The notes under the pieces are model-generated. The model was not told the DNA's origin and made no database searches. It saw only the letters and a program-made list of their open reading frames with translations. Made by a program: the position numbers and the translations under genes. From NCBI GenBank assembly GCA_048772705.1, contig JBLWGC010000173.1:1-64000 (forward strand): a stretch of DNA of 64,000 nucleotides, given 5' to 3'. Numbering within the stretch: position 1 is the first letter of the stretch; the number at the start of each line of letters is the position of its first letter. Source of the DNA: Leidyana gryllorum EB-2025a (lineage: Eukaryota > Apicomplexa). Positions 25,601 to 35,910 of this stretch are shown piece after piece.

Positions 25601-27413
25601 CGTCACGTCCCCAGAGGCCCCCGAATGAAGCGACAGAAGGTCGAGGACCGGAGATCAGTGCCGACGGTGTACGAGATGAATCGTCAGCAGCAAAATATGC
25701 AGACGACATTGGACCTCGGCGACTCTGTGAGCACTGCCAACGAGACTGACATTCTCGCTCGGGATTGTTTGATGAACGACGAGTTTGCGGAAGAGCCGAT
25801 TGCCAATGCTGTGTGGGAGCTGTTGTTACAGACGGCTAAGGAATATATGGAGGACCCGGCGGCATTCAGCAAGCGGACTTCAAAGGCAATGCACAGTCGA
25901 ACGCCCAGTGGTCAGCTGAGTTCAAAGATGCCAATGTTGCCGAGTGAGCACATGATGGTGTCTCTGGAGCAAAAGTATCGGAGTGAAGGCCTCCCGTCTG
26001 TGCGCGGCACTATAGTTGCGGCGAGGCGAAAGTTCTTTGAGGATCCGTCATTCAGAACGCGTATTATTCGGTACCAAAAGGCGTCACCCACCAGTTCACC
26101 CGCCGAGTCTGCGTTACCATCTCCTCGCACACCGCCCCCGCAGATAGCCACCATGTCGACGGCGGACACACCGGAGTTCCAGTCTCCTCTGGAGGAGTTG
26201 GAGAAGGACAAACTGTATGTCTACCAGGAGATTCGAAGACTAATGGTGAGTCCCTTTACGGTGATGACGACCATATTGCAATAGCCGTCTTCTCCGTCAG
26301 ATCGCTGTTGATAATTGTGGTTTGATTGAGGGGAAACTCCTCGATTGGCCACCAGCGGACCCTCACAGCATCAAGGAGGAACTCGCTCCGACGCGGATCC
26401 CATCTTTAGACGACGCTCAGACGATTGAATCATTCTCAAATCCCTCTCTGGAGGGGACAGCGACGTTGGACCGTCTGGGGCTCACATGTCGGGCCGGCAT
26501 GGAGACCTCCGAGTCGGTGGAAATGCCCATCTCGCCACAAAGATCATCAGAGTTTGTCATCAAGGTGGAACAGACTGATGACAGCCCGCTCGAGGAAAGC
26601 GACTATCTCTTGTCTTCCCGCTCGGGAAGCCAAGCTGCCGAGAGGCGCGTTAGCGCCAATCTGAGCGTCTTCGCGGCCTTAGTCAGCGTGAGATCTCTGA
26701 GCGAATCGGATTTTGAGGTGGCGCCAAAAGAAGAGAGCGGGGAGAGCGACAAGGGCGAAGAAGAGACGACCGCAGTGGTTATGGAGACCGTTAAAGAGGA
26801 GGAAGCTGCTGACGATCACAAAAGTGGGTCGTTCACCCCAATCCCTCACTTCAGATCGGAAGAGAAACCACCAAAGTTGGAGCAGCAGTCTCATATTGAA
26901 GCACAAGGGGACGTTCTGGACATCAAGCCGAACGATGTCCTGTTAGCTGCCAAAGCGAATACTTCTGCAGCCGCCTGTTCTGAAGTCATTGCTCAGAAAC
27001 CCTTGAAGAGTGCGCGAGTGTCAGTTGAAGAAGAACCTCAAGAGGCCATTGATGAGTTTATCGAAGTTCGAGAGGCCATTGAAGAGTTTGTCGAACCTCG
27101 AGAGGCCATTGAAGAGTTTATCGATCCCCTCCCCACGGCCCGCGAGCCTGTACTGCAGAGCGCCAAACAACCGGTCAGATCGTTTGGAACTGGAATGGGA
27201 ATTCTGGGAAACTATCGACGAGCACTTCTGAGTGCTCAAACGAGTGCAGGCGACCACCCGGGGCCGCCTGAGCGGAACAATACGACCACTCCTGCGCAGC
27301 CCGTCGAGTCTCCAACATTGCTGCAACGCGCTCGACAATACTATCTGACACCCAACATTTTACCTGCCTCGATCACTACCCAATCGTGGTTCTGTCTACC
27401 CACGCCCAAATGA
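11016..27413 (+). CDS. Giant 5,280-aa coiled-coil/low-complexity protein
   Basis: Ten exons: 11016-11369, 11467-11783, 11836-12861, 12914-13219, 13272-13543, 13643-13893, 13938-14982, 15018-22876, 22946-26245 and 26301-27413. The total of 15,843 bases is divisible by three with every junction in frame. Residues about 230-840 are heptad-rich coiled coil (E/K/R/Q/L). About 1190-1510 is Gln/Pro-rich, with a 23-aa repeat. Exon 8 (about 2,620 aa) contains a large unrecognised region with some Trp/Cys-rich folded-looking stretches. About 3665-3700 has an APPANKT repeat, about 4230 a basic KRRRKRHNRKHRYRSRSKH stretch followed by poly-Pro, and about 5157-5187 an EAIEEF repeat. There are no transmembrane segments or catalytic motifs that I recognise. 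A large cytoskeletal or scaffold protein is plausible. It could be two genes if the 35-base intron at 14983-15017 is not spliced, because its TAG would then end the coiled-coil part. Confidence 0.7.
13560..13622 (+). repeat. (TG)n microsatellite, about 30 copies
   Basis: Fills most of intron 5 of the giant gene, starting 16 bases after its 5' splice site at 13544. Confidence 0.97.
15482..15688 (+). repeat. 69-bp coding tandem repeat, 3 copies
   Basis: Units start at 15482, 15551 and 15620. Each encodes 23 aa, beginning with Met-Ser and followed by Asn/Tyr-Ser-Asn-Thr-Gln-Gln and a poly-Pro/Gln run. Units are nearly identical at the DNA level, so the expansion is recent. Confidence 0.95.
22435..22550 (+). 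repeat. 24-bp coding tandem repeat, about 5 copies
   Basis: Repeats of an 8-aa unit (VAPPANKT / IAPPANKT) inside exon 8 of the giant gene, with almost no synonymous change between units. Confidence 0.95.
27042..27131 (+). repeat. 30-bp coding tandem repeat, 3 copies
   Basis: Encodes EAIDEFIEVR, EAIEEFVEPR and EAIEEFIDPL in the last exon of the giant gene. Confidence 0.95.
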
Positions 27414-27486
27414 TAGAGACCGTTGGTTCATTGATTAGAGAATGTTTAGATTAGATCGCTAGATTACCGCCACCCAACTCAAATAC

Positions 27487-28747
27487 TCAATCAGACTTTG
27501 TCGACTCTGGTTTCTTTCTTCGAGCCGCTTGCTCCAACAGTTTATACTCAGATATGTCAGTGATTGGCCTTTCTGCCTCTGCGTCATAACGGGGAAACCC
27601 TTTGAGCAAAGTCACCATCTCCTCGCGAATCACGTCACACAATGCCACCACGTCCGTTGTCTACAGAGCGTCACACCACGTGGCCGGCCAGCCAAGACCC
27701 AAACCACTCACCTTTGACGGCAAAAGTAACTTGTCACTGAAGGCCACATTGATTTCTCCAGGATACATCAACGCCGAGTGCACTGGCCACACTCGCTCAG
27801 ACCCATGAATAGCTACTCGGTCACAAGGAGACACCAGTGTTTGTGTGTAAAACACTCAACTACGTACCTGCAACGTATAACGGATACTCGTTCTCAATGG
27901 CAAACTTGAGCATCCCGTGTCGGAATGGAGCCATACGTCCGAAAAGACGACGAACGCCTTCAGGGAAGACTACAAGCGGATAGTTACGATCGAGCACTTC
28001 GGCACATCGAACCAACAGCTCATCCTTTTTGTTGGTCCCCCAACCTCCGCGGCTTCGCGTGAAGTGAACGAGAGGCTCGTTAGAGAGCGATACCAACCAG
28101 CCTACGATTGGCACTTTCGTTAGAGCCGCCTTGATTATAGCTTTGCTGGCAGATGGGAAGAGGGCAGACTTGATTGAAAACCCATCAATGTTGGACATGT
28201 GGTTCGATAACACTATGCACCGCGGAGGCACCAATGTGTTCCCATTCTCTACATTCCGCGGGAGAGGTAGAATCCGCAGATTGGGATCCCGCCCGCACTC
28301 GTGTGCGTTGCTTTCCATATGCTTATCATACTGATCCTTGTTCAAAACGAATGAGGGCTTCGGACCAACTATCTGTACAGGGCAAAACGATCTGCAACAC
28401 CGCATTACATTCCAGACCGCATAGTCCACCACATAGCCCCGTACAGTCTCTTCCTTCAGGTCAGCCTCCAGACGGGATCTTAACTTGAATATGACTTGTG
28501 CTCGATAGTAACTCTTGATAGCCACCGCCGCCACACAGGCCGCACCCGATATAACAACAGTGACGACTGCGAACCATATTGTGATGAATAAACGTTTTGC
28601 AATAGCGACCTTCTGAATCACCAAAGGAGACGATGAGGGCTCCAGGTTGGTGGGAGTGAAGATCAAATCGGTCTGACCACCCGCACTTTGAGGACTCTGA
28701 TCGTCCCCAGTCCTGGTGGTGCTCAAGACCTGTAAACTATGTGGCAT
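27487..28747 (-). CDS. 1-acyl-glycerol-3-phosphate acyltransferase-like (LPLAT) membrane enzyme
   Basis: Exons (minus) 28747-27868, 27812-27712 and 27660-27487, 384 aa. After a soluble N-terminus there is a long hydrophobic helix (about residues 50-78, FITIWFAVVTVVISGAACVA). LPLAT block I is present as SNHMSNID (the NHx4D catalytic pair) at about residue 185, and block III as VVFPEGVRR at about 260. The family transfers fatty acyl groups from acyl-CoA to lysophospholipids in ER-type membranes. Which lysolipid is used cannot be read from the sequence. Its ATG is 20 bases after the stop of the zinc-finger gene on the same strand, with AAAG immediately before the ATG. Convergent with the giant gene, 73 bases apart. 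Confidence 0.88.
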
Positions 28748-28767
28748 CTTTATATTTCAAAATCGTG

Positions 28768-29415
28768 CTACTGAATGTCCACGTCAAATTTACGTTGTAG
28801 GGCAGTAACGTCAATGTCACTTTCCGCTTTCAATTCCGCCTGCTTCTTCCTCAAGGTCTCTTCAACATTCATCAAGTCTCCATTGTCATCGAACCAACCC
28901 AATTGGTCACTAATCAGATGCACTGAGGAGTGTGTGTGTATAGCAGCTAATCGAACCCCCCCGTTATCCAGTCTTACGTTTCCCACACTTGTCGCATTTC
29001 ACAATTACGACTCCGTGTTGGTATGCATGCTGAAGTATCACTTGCATAAACACAGTGTCTCATCACTCTAGCTCACCTTCGAAACGCTCTTCACCGCTTG
29101 CTGTTCGCAGACTTTGCACGTAAAACCCAGCAAGAAACTTGGATTAACAGCAGTGAGACCCCGAATGTCGCCGACCGGTTCAAATTCGTCCTTCGCCTGG
29201 AAGTCTGGATGCTTCATGGACACCCAAGGCACACGGTCCACTCTGTCAGCTGAGACAAGCAAAGGGCGATCTGCGGATGCTGTAGTCAAGTAACGAAAAA
29301 CAGCTGGTCCTCGAGCTGCTTGAAGAGTAGCCGCTGCCACCGCTGACCTGGGGATATCAGAAGGTCTAATAGTGTCCTTGGATACAGGTGAAAGCATTGC
29401 GGAGTCACTGTACAT
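28768..29415 (-). CDS. DNL-type zinc finger protein (Zim17/DNLZ/Hep1-like)
   Basis: Exons (minus) 29415-29077, 29029-28978 and 28922-28768, 181 aa. The spliced C-terminal half has the DNL zinc ribbon: FTCKVC, then about 25 residues, then VKCDKCGKLHLISDQLGWF. The four cysteines (CxxC...CxxC) are in place. Zim17/Hep1 keeps mitochondrial (or plastid) Hsp70 soluble. The N-terminus (Arg/Ser/Ala-rich, IPRSAVAAATLQAARGPAVF) fits a mitochondrial targeting sequence. The eponymous Asp-Asn-Leu motif reads Asp-Gln-Leu here. The first ATG of the open frame was taken as the start, but the frame is open further upstream, so a 5' exon is possible. Confidence 0.87.
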
Positions 29416-29821
29416 CAAAGCATACAGGTAAGCGATGGCAGCCCCCGCGGGGGTAGTGCTGTCAACACGCTCACTGAGGTCGGAAGTGTACTCGGCGGTG
29501 TCGAAAAGCACTGTCGAGTAGTCTTATAAGGGTCTTTGCCCCATATGACCCATCAGAGCCAGGCATTGTCGGCCGCATTCTCCTCCACACACGTGTGTGC
29601 TCATACGGGAAAAGGGGAAGATCAAAGGGGCTTGGGGCGCATTGGGAGTGGACATGGAGAGGTGGGGGCAAAGGTGATATACCGAGTATTTACATCGCTT
29701 TGGTTGACCTCGCGGGTCTGAAGAGAAATCCACCGAATGGACGCCACTTGGAACAGCTCGGAAGGGATGTGGCCATTGGGCTGTGACTAAAAAAAAAGGT
29801 TGGAAGTTGAAGAGTCTGAGG
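29416..29821. other. Divergent intergenic region between DNLZ and Rpt4
   Basis: Presumed shared promoter region. Contains the perfect 14-base palindrome CACACACGTGTGTG at about 29586-29599 and an A-run (29789-29797) before the Rpt4 ATG. Confidence 0.5.
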
Positions 29822-31413
29822 ATGACTGAATCAATCGATGTTGAGCGTCGTGCAGCCCTGCAGTCTTACATCAAGGCGGTTAAACAGCACAATGAAGTTG
29901 AGGCTCGGATAAAGCAGAGTGAGGCTTGAAAGCGTTTGTGTTCGGTATGTTGTGTAGTGCGGGAGCAGGTGAAGACAGCTAAAGAGAAACTTGACAAGAG
30001 CGAGGATGATTTGAAGGCCTTACAATCCGTTGGTCAAATGGTCGGAGAGGTTTTGAAAGAGCTGTCAGCCGATAAATGTAAGGCGGTTGCGGGATGACTT
30101 TTCCATTGTTGTCTCAGTTATCGTAAAAGCGTCGTCCGGTCCCCGATATGTCGTTGGATGCAAGCCGAAGGTTGACGTGACTGCATTGAAGCCTGGCACT
30201 AGAGTAGCCTTGGACATGACTACTTTGACTATAATGCGAAAGCTCCCACGCGAGGTGGATCCTGCTGTATACAATATGCTCAAGGAAGATCCTGGCAACA
30301 TCAGCTACACTGAGGTAAGTGCAATACCCTCCCATCACAGGGTTACATACGACCTCTGTTCCCAGGTTGGCGGGTTGAGCGAGCAGATCCGGCAACTCAG
30401 GGAAGTAGTTGAGCTGCCGTTGACCAACCCGGAGCTGTTTAAGAAAGTTGGAATCAAGACTCCAAAAGGTGTCTTGCTCTACGGACCGCCGGGAACCGGA
30501 AAGACTCTCCTGGCAAAGTACGTCAGGGACTGTAAATGCGTGTCGCGCTATGGATGTGTGTGCGTGTACCGGGTGTGTGTGTGTGTGTGTGTGTGTGCCG
30601 AGGGGTGTTGAGGTTGGTTTACCGATGTGTTGTCTTTCAGAGCTATGGCATCTAATATGCAGTGCAACTTTATGAAAGTTGTAGCGTCGGCAATAGTTGA
30701 CAAGTACATTGGGGAGTCGGCCCGTGTGATCCGCGATATGTTTGGATATGCCAAGGAGAACTCCCCCTGCATCATCTTTATGGACGAAATTGACGCAATC
30801 GGCGGGAGAAGATTCCATGAGGGAACCTCGGCCGATCGTGAAATCCAGAGAACGTTAATGGAACTACTCAACCAATTGGACGGTTTCGACGATTTAGGTG
30901 CTGTCAAGATCATTATGGCTACTAATCGTCCGGATGTGCTGGATCCTGCTTTATTGAGGCCAGGTCGTCTGGGTAAGAGTCCACGCGGAAGGGTTCCCAT
31001 ATTGACAACGGGTGATTGCAGATCGGAAAATCGAGATCCCCCTACCGAATGAGTCAGCACGTGTAGACATCCTCAAGATTCACTCGAATGGAATCACAAA
31101 GAAGGGTGACATTGGTGAGTCCCTGTTTTATCATTGGGCCGTTTCTGTATGTAACTGCTTCCTCTCATCGAGCAGACTTCGAAGCACTAGTCAAGTTGAC
31201 GGATGGCTTCAACGGGGCAGACATGAGAAATGTGTGTACAGAAGCAGGTAGGAATCTCAGGCTGTGGGAGGCTTGCACCTCACGTCTTGAATAGGAATGT
31301 TCGCGATACGGGCCGAGCGAGACTACTGTGTGGAAGAAGACTTCTTCAAAGCCGCTCGCAAGATTGCTGAAAACAAGAAACTCGAGGGTCGGATGGAATA
31401 TGAGAAGATCTGA
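29822..31413 (+). CDS. RPT4: 26S proteasome regulatory ATPase Rpt4 (PSMC6)
   Basis: Eight exons: 29822-29918, 29958-30077, 30118-30314, 30366-30517, 30641-30972, 31022-31114, 31176-31247 and 31295-31413, giving 393 aa against about 389 in animals. Order: N-terminal coiled coil, OB strand region ([31 protein letters not shown]), Walker A GPPGTGKT, Walker [10 protein letters not shown], and arginine-finger/[38 protein letters not shown] is Rpt4-like. It unfolds substrates and opens the 20S gate as part of the Rpt1-6 ring. It ends in MEYEKI with no HbYX motif, as is normal for Rpt4. Introns are 39-123 bases; intron 4 carries (TG)n. Confidence 0.97.
30575..30598 (+). repeat. (TG)n microsatellite in Rpt4 intron 4
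   Basis: Run of GT dinucleotides within the 123-base intron 30518-30640. Confidence 0.9.
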
Positions 31414-31554
31414 TGTGGAAAAAGACACCATCCATAGTTTGTTGTTCGGTGCTGCCCGTCCGCCTGTGCCATCTAACCCGTCTCCCCACCCGCCCACCTG
31501 CCCCGAAACTGCAAGGAAACCTTGTCTGCCATCATTTTCATCGCTTTATGTCTC

Positions 31555-32889
31555 TCAATCATTCCATGTCACGCGTGCCTGCATCATGAGAGGCGGATTT
31601 GGTATTCTTGGTGGTCTGGGTGTTCCCATATCGCGAAGCTGAGGACCCAACCGGGAGGCGAGAGACCGGCTAGCCATAGTTTGCTGCTGGTAATACAGCA
31701 TGATCTCGGGAGGAATAGCCGGGGCTGCAGCTTTCCCTCCATGCGTGTGTCTGTACATTGAGTCCAATGTCTGTGGAGTATCCGCAAAAGTGACGTGCCG
31801 AGGAAACGAGGGTGGCGGAGGGAGTGTCACGTTGTGCTGATACGACTTGGATCGCTGCCGAGCCTCAAACTGACGCTTTGGGTCGCCAGGTGGCCGAGGG
31901 GGACGCACAGACGAATACCGCCTCGCCACTGACTGGGGTTGACGATTAGTCGCACACTTCGGATCAAAAATGGGCAGTCGAATGGGTGGTAAGTTGACCG
32001 ACGACATCGGGGGAGCTGCTTCGTGCCTCGAGGACCATTGGGCACCCTGCCCCTCCGCGCCATCGACGAGCTTCTTCCCAAATGTCGAGTCGGAAGATGA
32101 AACGGCTGAGGACGAGGTCGACACACACTTGGCCTGCCTCCGGGCCGCGCTGCTGCGCTCCGTTCGTCTTCGAGATCGCTTTGCAGCCGCACGAAGGTCA
32201 TTTAACATGCGTGGGCGCCGCGGTGTTTCTTTTGGACCGGAGGCGTCTGTGCCGACGGCGACGCGGGAGGCCGTTGATTGTCGTTGGCCTCTTCGCAGAA
32301 GACTGGCGGTAGTGGGTCGCATATAGCTGGGACTGGGTGTCCGGCGCACCTTTTTAGTATGGTGATGATTTGAGGTCGCTTTGAGTCCCAATGACGCCAC
32401 GCGGGGACTGGGCTTCGGCATTGTAAGTCTGGGGAGAGTTCATTCCTATCAGAGGGAAGATGGCCGAGTTGCTCACTTGTAAGCCTGAGGAGGAAGCATT
32501 CGCCGATCAAGTAGTGCCTCTGTCATTGGGCTCGCCACCGGAGGGCTCGACGATGGGCTGCCCGACAGGAAACCGCTAGCTGCTACAGGGGGTGGATCGG
32601 TTGGGTCGTAACCCTCCATTGACTCTTGCAGCTTTGAGCGCGCAAGCTTGAATCGCTGAGCCTCCAAATCCTTCCCAAGAGTCTCTTGAGCTGGGCGGGC
32701 AGGCCCAGAAGCAGAAGGTCTTGAACGGGATGATCGCGGAGGTCTCGGTGGCAGAGGAGGTAATGGCGATGCAAAGGCAGGGCTTCCCTCAGAGAAGCGC
32801 GAGTTAGTATCTACGATGCAGTGTCGCGCACCAGCGCGTCGTGGAGCTGGAAGCCTCCGTGGCTCATCGTCCAAGTCATCTACTGCCAT
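31555..32889 (-). CDS. Unknown Pro/Ser/Arg-rich protein
   Basis: Two exons (minus), 32889-32477 and 32428-31555, joined across a 48-base intron into 428 aa. It is low in hydrophobic residues and rich in Pro, Ser and Arg, with several short P-x-P-P runs (LPPLPPRPPRSSRSRP). The C-terminus carries a Met/Gln-rich helix (IPPEIMLYYQQQTMASRS). I recognise no folded domain and infer an intrinsically disordered protein. Convergent with Rpt4, 141 bases between stops. Confidence 0.65.
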
Positions 32890-33433
32890 GTGAGCATGCT
32901 AGTCCGGCATGCATACCCAAAGTACAAAGGTCACCAATCACCCCACATCTAAGGTTTAGTGCATTTCCACTCATCCTCACTCCTCAACACTTCCTGCTGG
33001 ACCCGTTTAGAGCGCCCAAAAGTGAACCGGCACATAGCAAAATGAGAGACACAGTGTAAAGTTGCACAAGATCGTGACAGCACACACACTTCTTGATTTC
33101 AAAGGACACAGGTGGGGCAAGCACCACTGGGGGCGTGTGGCCTGTTCTGATCTACTTGTCTTTATCGCGCACACGTGTGTGGTTTAGCGTCGGGTAGGAT
33201 TACACACTCACACACCCACTGAGTTTCGAGTGGTGATGCAAATCTGCTTGTGCGAAAGCCTCATCGTGTCACACAGCACGGTGTCGAACAACACTGTCAG
33301 ACACCGTCTCCTTGCTGGGCGCACACAAAAAGGGACATCACGCCGTGTGCCGCACACGGAGTACCTCCACAAAATATATTTTATGAATCTCACGACTCGA
33401 GCCTTCTAGCTCTGATCTTTTGTATTTTAAAAG
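32890..33433. other. Intergenic region with ACACGTGTGT palindrome
   Basis: No supported gene. Contains ACACGTGTGT at 33171. The 5' exon of the following plus-strand gene may lie here, but I could not define it. Confidence 0.4.
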
Positions 33434-34420
33434 TTCTTCCTTTGGTAATACAAAGGAGGGTCTACAAGCTAGACCCATCCTATTACCTAGAATTTGTCTG
33501 TCTGGATTGGAGCCTGATGTTGGCTTCTACCTTCATCGGTTCTACTTTGTATCACCTGACTTACATTTTCTCGGGATGGTGCTTCCAAGCCCTTCGGGCG
33601 ACATCAAAGAAGAGCAATGGAGGTCGTCCGAGCTGGTCCCAAGTCATTGTCGGTAAGGTTTGATATATTTTATTTCTGCAGAGCAACTAGTGGCGACGAT
33701 TTATGTTGTATTGGAGCCGGGGGAGTGTGAGCTGGTCACATCGAGAGCGCTGTCGTCCGCGATGAAGCTTTGTAAGAAGTCCGGTCAAGTTGGTATGGCC
33801 CATTCGAGTGTTCGAGGATTGTCGATGTGTTCTCGGGGTGGAGGGAGTTAAAGTTTGATTAGCCCAGGACACGGGTAGTAGTAGTAGGGGAGACGGGAGA
33901 CGGCGTCTCCCGTCTCCCCTACTACTACTACCCGTGTCCTGGGCTAATCAAAGTTCAAGTGAACGAGCAATGCTGCGACCTCAAGTGCAATGTCAGCAAC
34001 TCGAGGGTGTCTCGGAAGCTTGATAACGCTGACATGTTTGAAGTACACTGGATGAGGCATGAGCACTCACTGATGCGGTGGTGTGAGTGGAGCTGGTGGA
34101 AGTCTAATTGTTGGCGCGAGGAACCGGAAGCCGATGTCTTCTCTTCACCGCTTACATCCAACGCTTCGTTGTGTGCTGATCGTAGTTGTGGTGATACGGA
34201 TCGGGACGACGTGATTCCGGCGCTGGCGTATCAGAGCATCCGAGAAGATTGGGAGAGCACTGGTACTGGACGTCGAAGACGGTCAAACCTCACGTCGAAT
34301 CTTATGATTGTTGAGGTACAACTTGCGCCGGTGAGACATTTGAGGTACGTGGACCGCTACGCAGTCTATCGTTCGGCCACCCACTGTTGTCTGCTTGATC
34401 GAATCGTAGCGGATAAATAA
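33434..34420 (+). CDS. Unknown protein with two hydrophobic helices (5' end unresolved)
   Basis: Exons about 33434-33652, 33682-33792 and 33954-34420, joined in frame. The first exon encodes YKLDPSYYLEFVCLDW, then hydrophobic LMLASTFIGSTLYHLTYIF, and a basic segment. Later exons encode YVVLEPGECELVTSRALSS and a Cys/Trp-rich stretch (WCEWSWWKSNCW). No family is recognised. There is no ATG at the head of the first exon, so an upstream exon with the start is missing; 33434 is a possible splice acceptor (AAAG). The second intron (33793-33953) encloses a perfect palindrome whose right arm abuts the 3' splice site. The model is tentative. Confidence 0.35.
33854..33952. repeat. Perfect 99-bp palindrome
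   Basis: Left arm 33854-33902 and right arm 33904-33952 are exact reverse complements, 49 bases each, around a single central G at 33903. The arms contain GTAGTAGTAGTAGG / its complement and GGGAGACGGGAGACG. It would extrude as a cruciform or fold as a very stable RNA hairpin. No target-site duplication is evident on quick inspection. Confidence 0.98.
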
Positions 34421-35910
34421 CACAGGAGGTGCTCTGCCCGTTTCGGCTGTCGCCAAGACACGGTCAATGATTCTCCTCATCATAAGGTTCGGAGATTCCT
34501 TTCCTGCTCGAACGCAGAGTCAAATGCAGAGGCGCCCCACATAGGTCAAAGAAAGAGGAGCGGAGGGGAGAGAAGGATGGTCCAGGATGGGCATCAGAGC
34601 CCTCTCAAGTGTGGTACTCGACACCTCGGCATCCACCTGGTAGTTTGCGATTGGGACAACAAGACAGCAAGTGGACCGGCGTCGGCCGCTGCAGCCTTCC
34701 CCGTTTGCAGCAAGCCCATCAAGCGGGAGACACGGGGGGTGCGGATGAGTCACTACCGGCGCGAGGAGAAGTGTACAGCGTTGGTGACTGGAGGCATGAG
34801 GTACTTCTCGCCGGCAATCTTGTACTAATGGTCCACCGGACGGTCCCTCTCGATGCTGCTGCGCCGGTGGGCCTTTATGTACCCTTGCGTCCCCTATTGA
34901 GCTGCATTGGCGAGAACGCTTCATAAGTCTTCCCGGTCCAAGGTGCGGGCTAAGTGCGCTTGGAGCGTACCAGGTTGACCGCTGGATTGACCGCTGGGGC
35001 TCCGATAAAATCTTAAGACGAGAAGGGAGTCGGCACACAGCAGAGTGCTCTTCATCGCGTTGCGTGCGTCTTGCGAGCCCAGCCTCCTCGTGGCAACCGG
35101 GGGAAGGCAGCAGTGCACTAATGGGGTCGCAAGCAGCAGGGCGGCACTCGAGGCCGACCCTGAACTCTGTGCCATCTGGCTAACGGAGTGTGGAGTTTAA
35201 ACAATATCCTCAGCATCCTTGCTGGATCGAGAGGACTCGCTTCAGGTGGTACGAAGGTGAGCTCCATGAAGGGAGTCTATCAATACGGACATCGCTGAAT
35301 CAGGGCGGCTCACCCCCATGATAGGTGTTTGTCAGGGCCGGTAAGCTGCTTGGGCCCACACAGCACCTACTGCACCGTTAGGGCACTAATTGACATCCAA
35401 TCGCCCCCAGCCCAGGCGGTACCCTGACGAGCTGCGCACAAGTCACCCTCTCGTGCCGGCGCAAACAGATCAATCTGATGGAGAAAGAACTTGATGAGGC
35501 TGGTAGCTGGGCCTCCCCCGGCTAACCTATCTGGGTTCCACCAATAGGCCAAGTGTACATCCCGGTGCAACGTACCGCAAGCGATGAGACTGTCTTTCGC
35601 TTCGTCGGCACTTCCCGGCAACTCTCGTTACGTTGTTGGTCGGTCAATTGTACTTTACACCTCCCTGGAAGAGTATGATGATGATGAAATCGAGCGATAA
35701 ATCAGTATTGTGTGTTGGTTGAATCTCGGCCAGCATATGCCTCTCACTGGACGACAATAGTTCGAATGTAAGCACAATCTACATCATCAAACAAAACGGT
35801 GGAGGGACAGCATTTTGATGTGGTCGACTTTCAACTGTGATTTTTCATGACATCTACTTGATTAGATGGGACGGAGTGCTCCCTTTCATGGAGGGGGACA
35901 TCATCTAAGT
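34421..35910. other. 1.5-kb region without a supported gene
   Basis: Short open frames occur on both strands (for example plus 34609-34926 and minus 35621-35367) but show no domain, start context or paralogue in the window. Possibly decayed mobile-element sequence, which I cannot confirm. Confidence 0.4.

Noticed and set aside
34609-34926. Plus frame with GEVYSVGDWRHEVLLAGNLV, reminiscent of a retroelement integrase tail
   Set aside because: No integrase, reverse transcriptase or repeat structure around it; similarity is too short to support.
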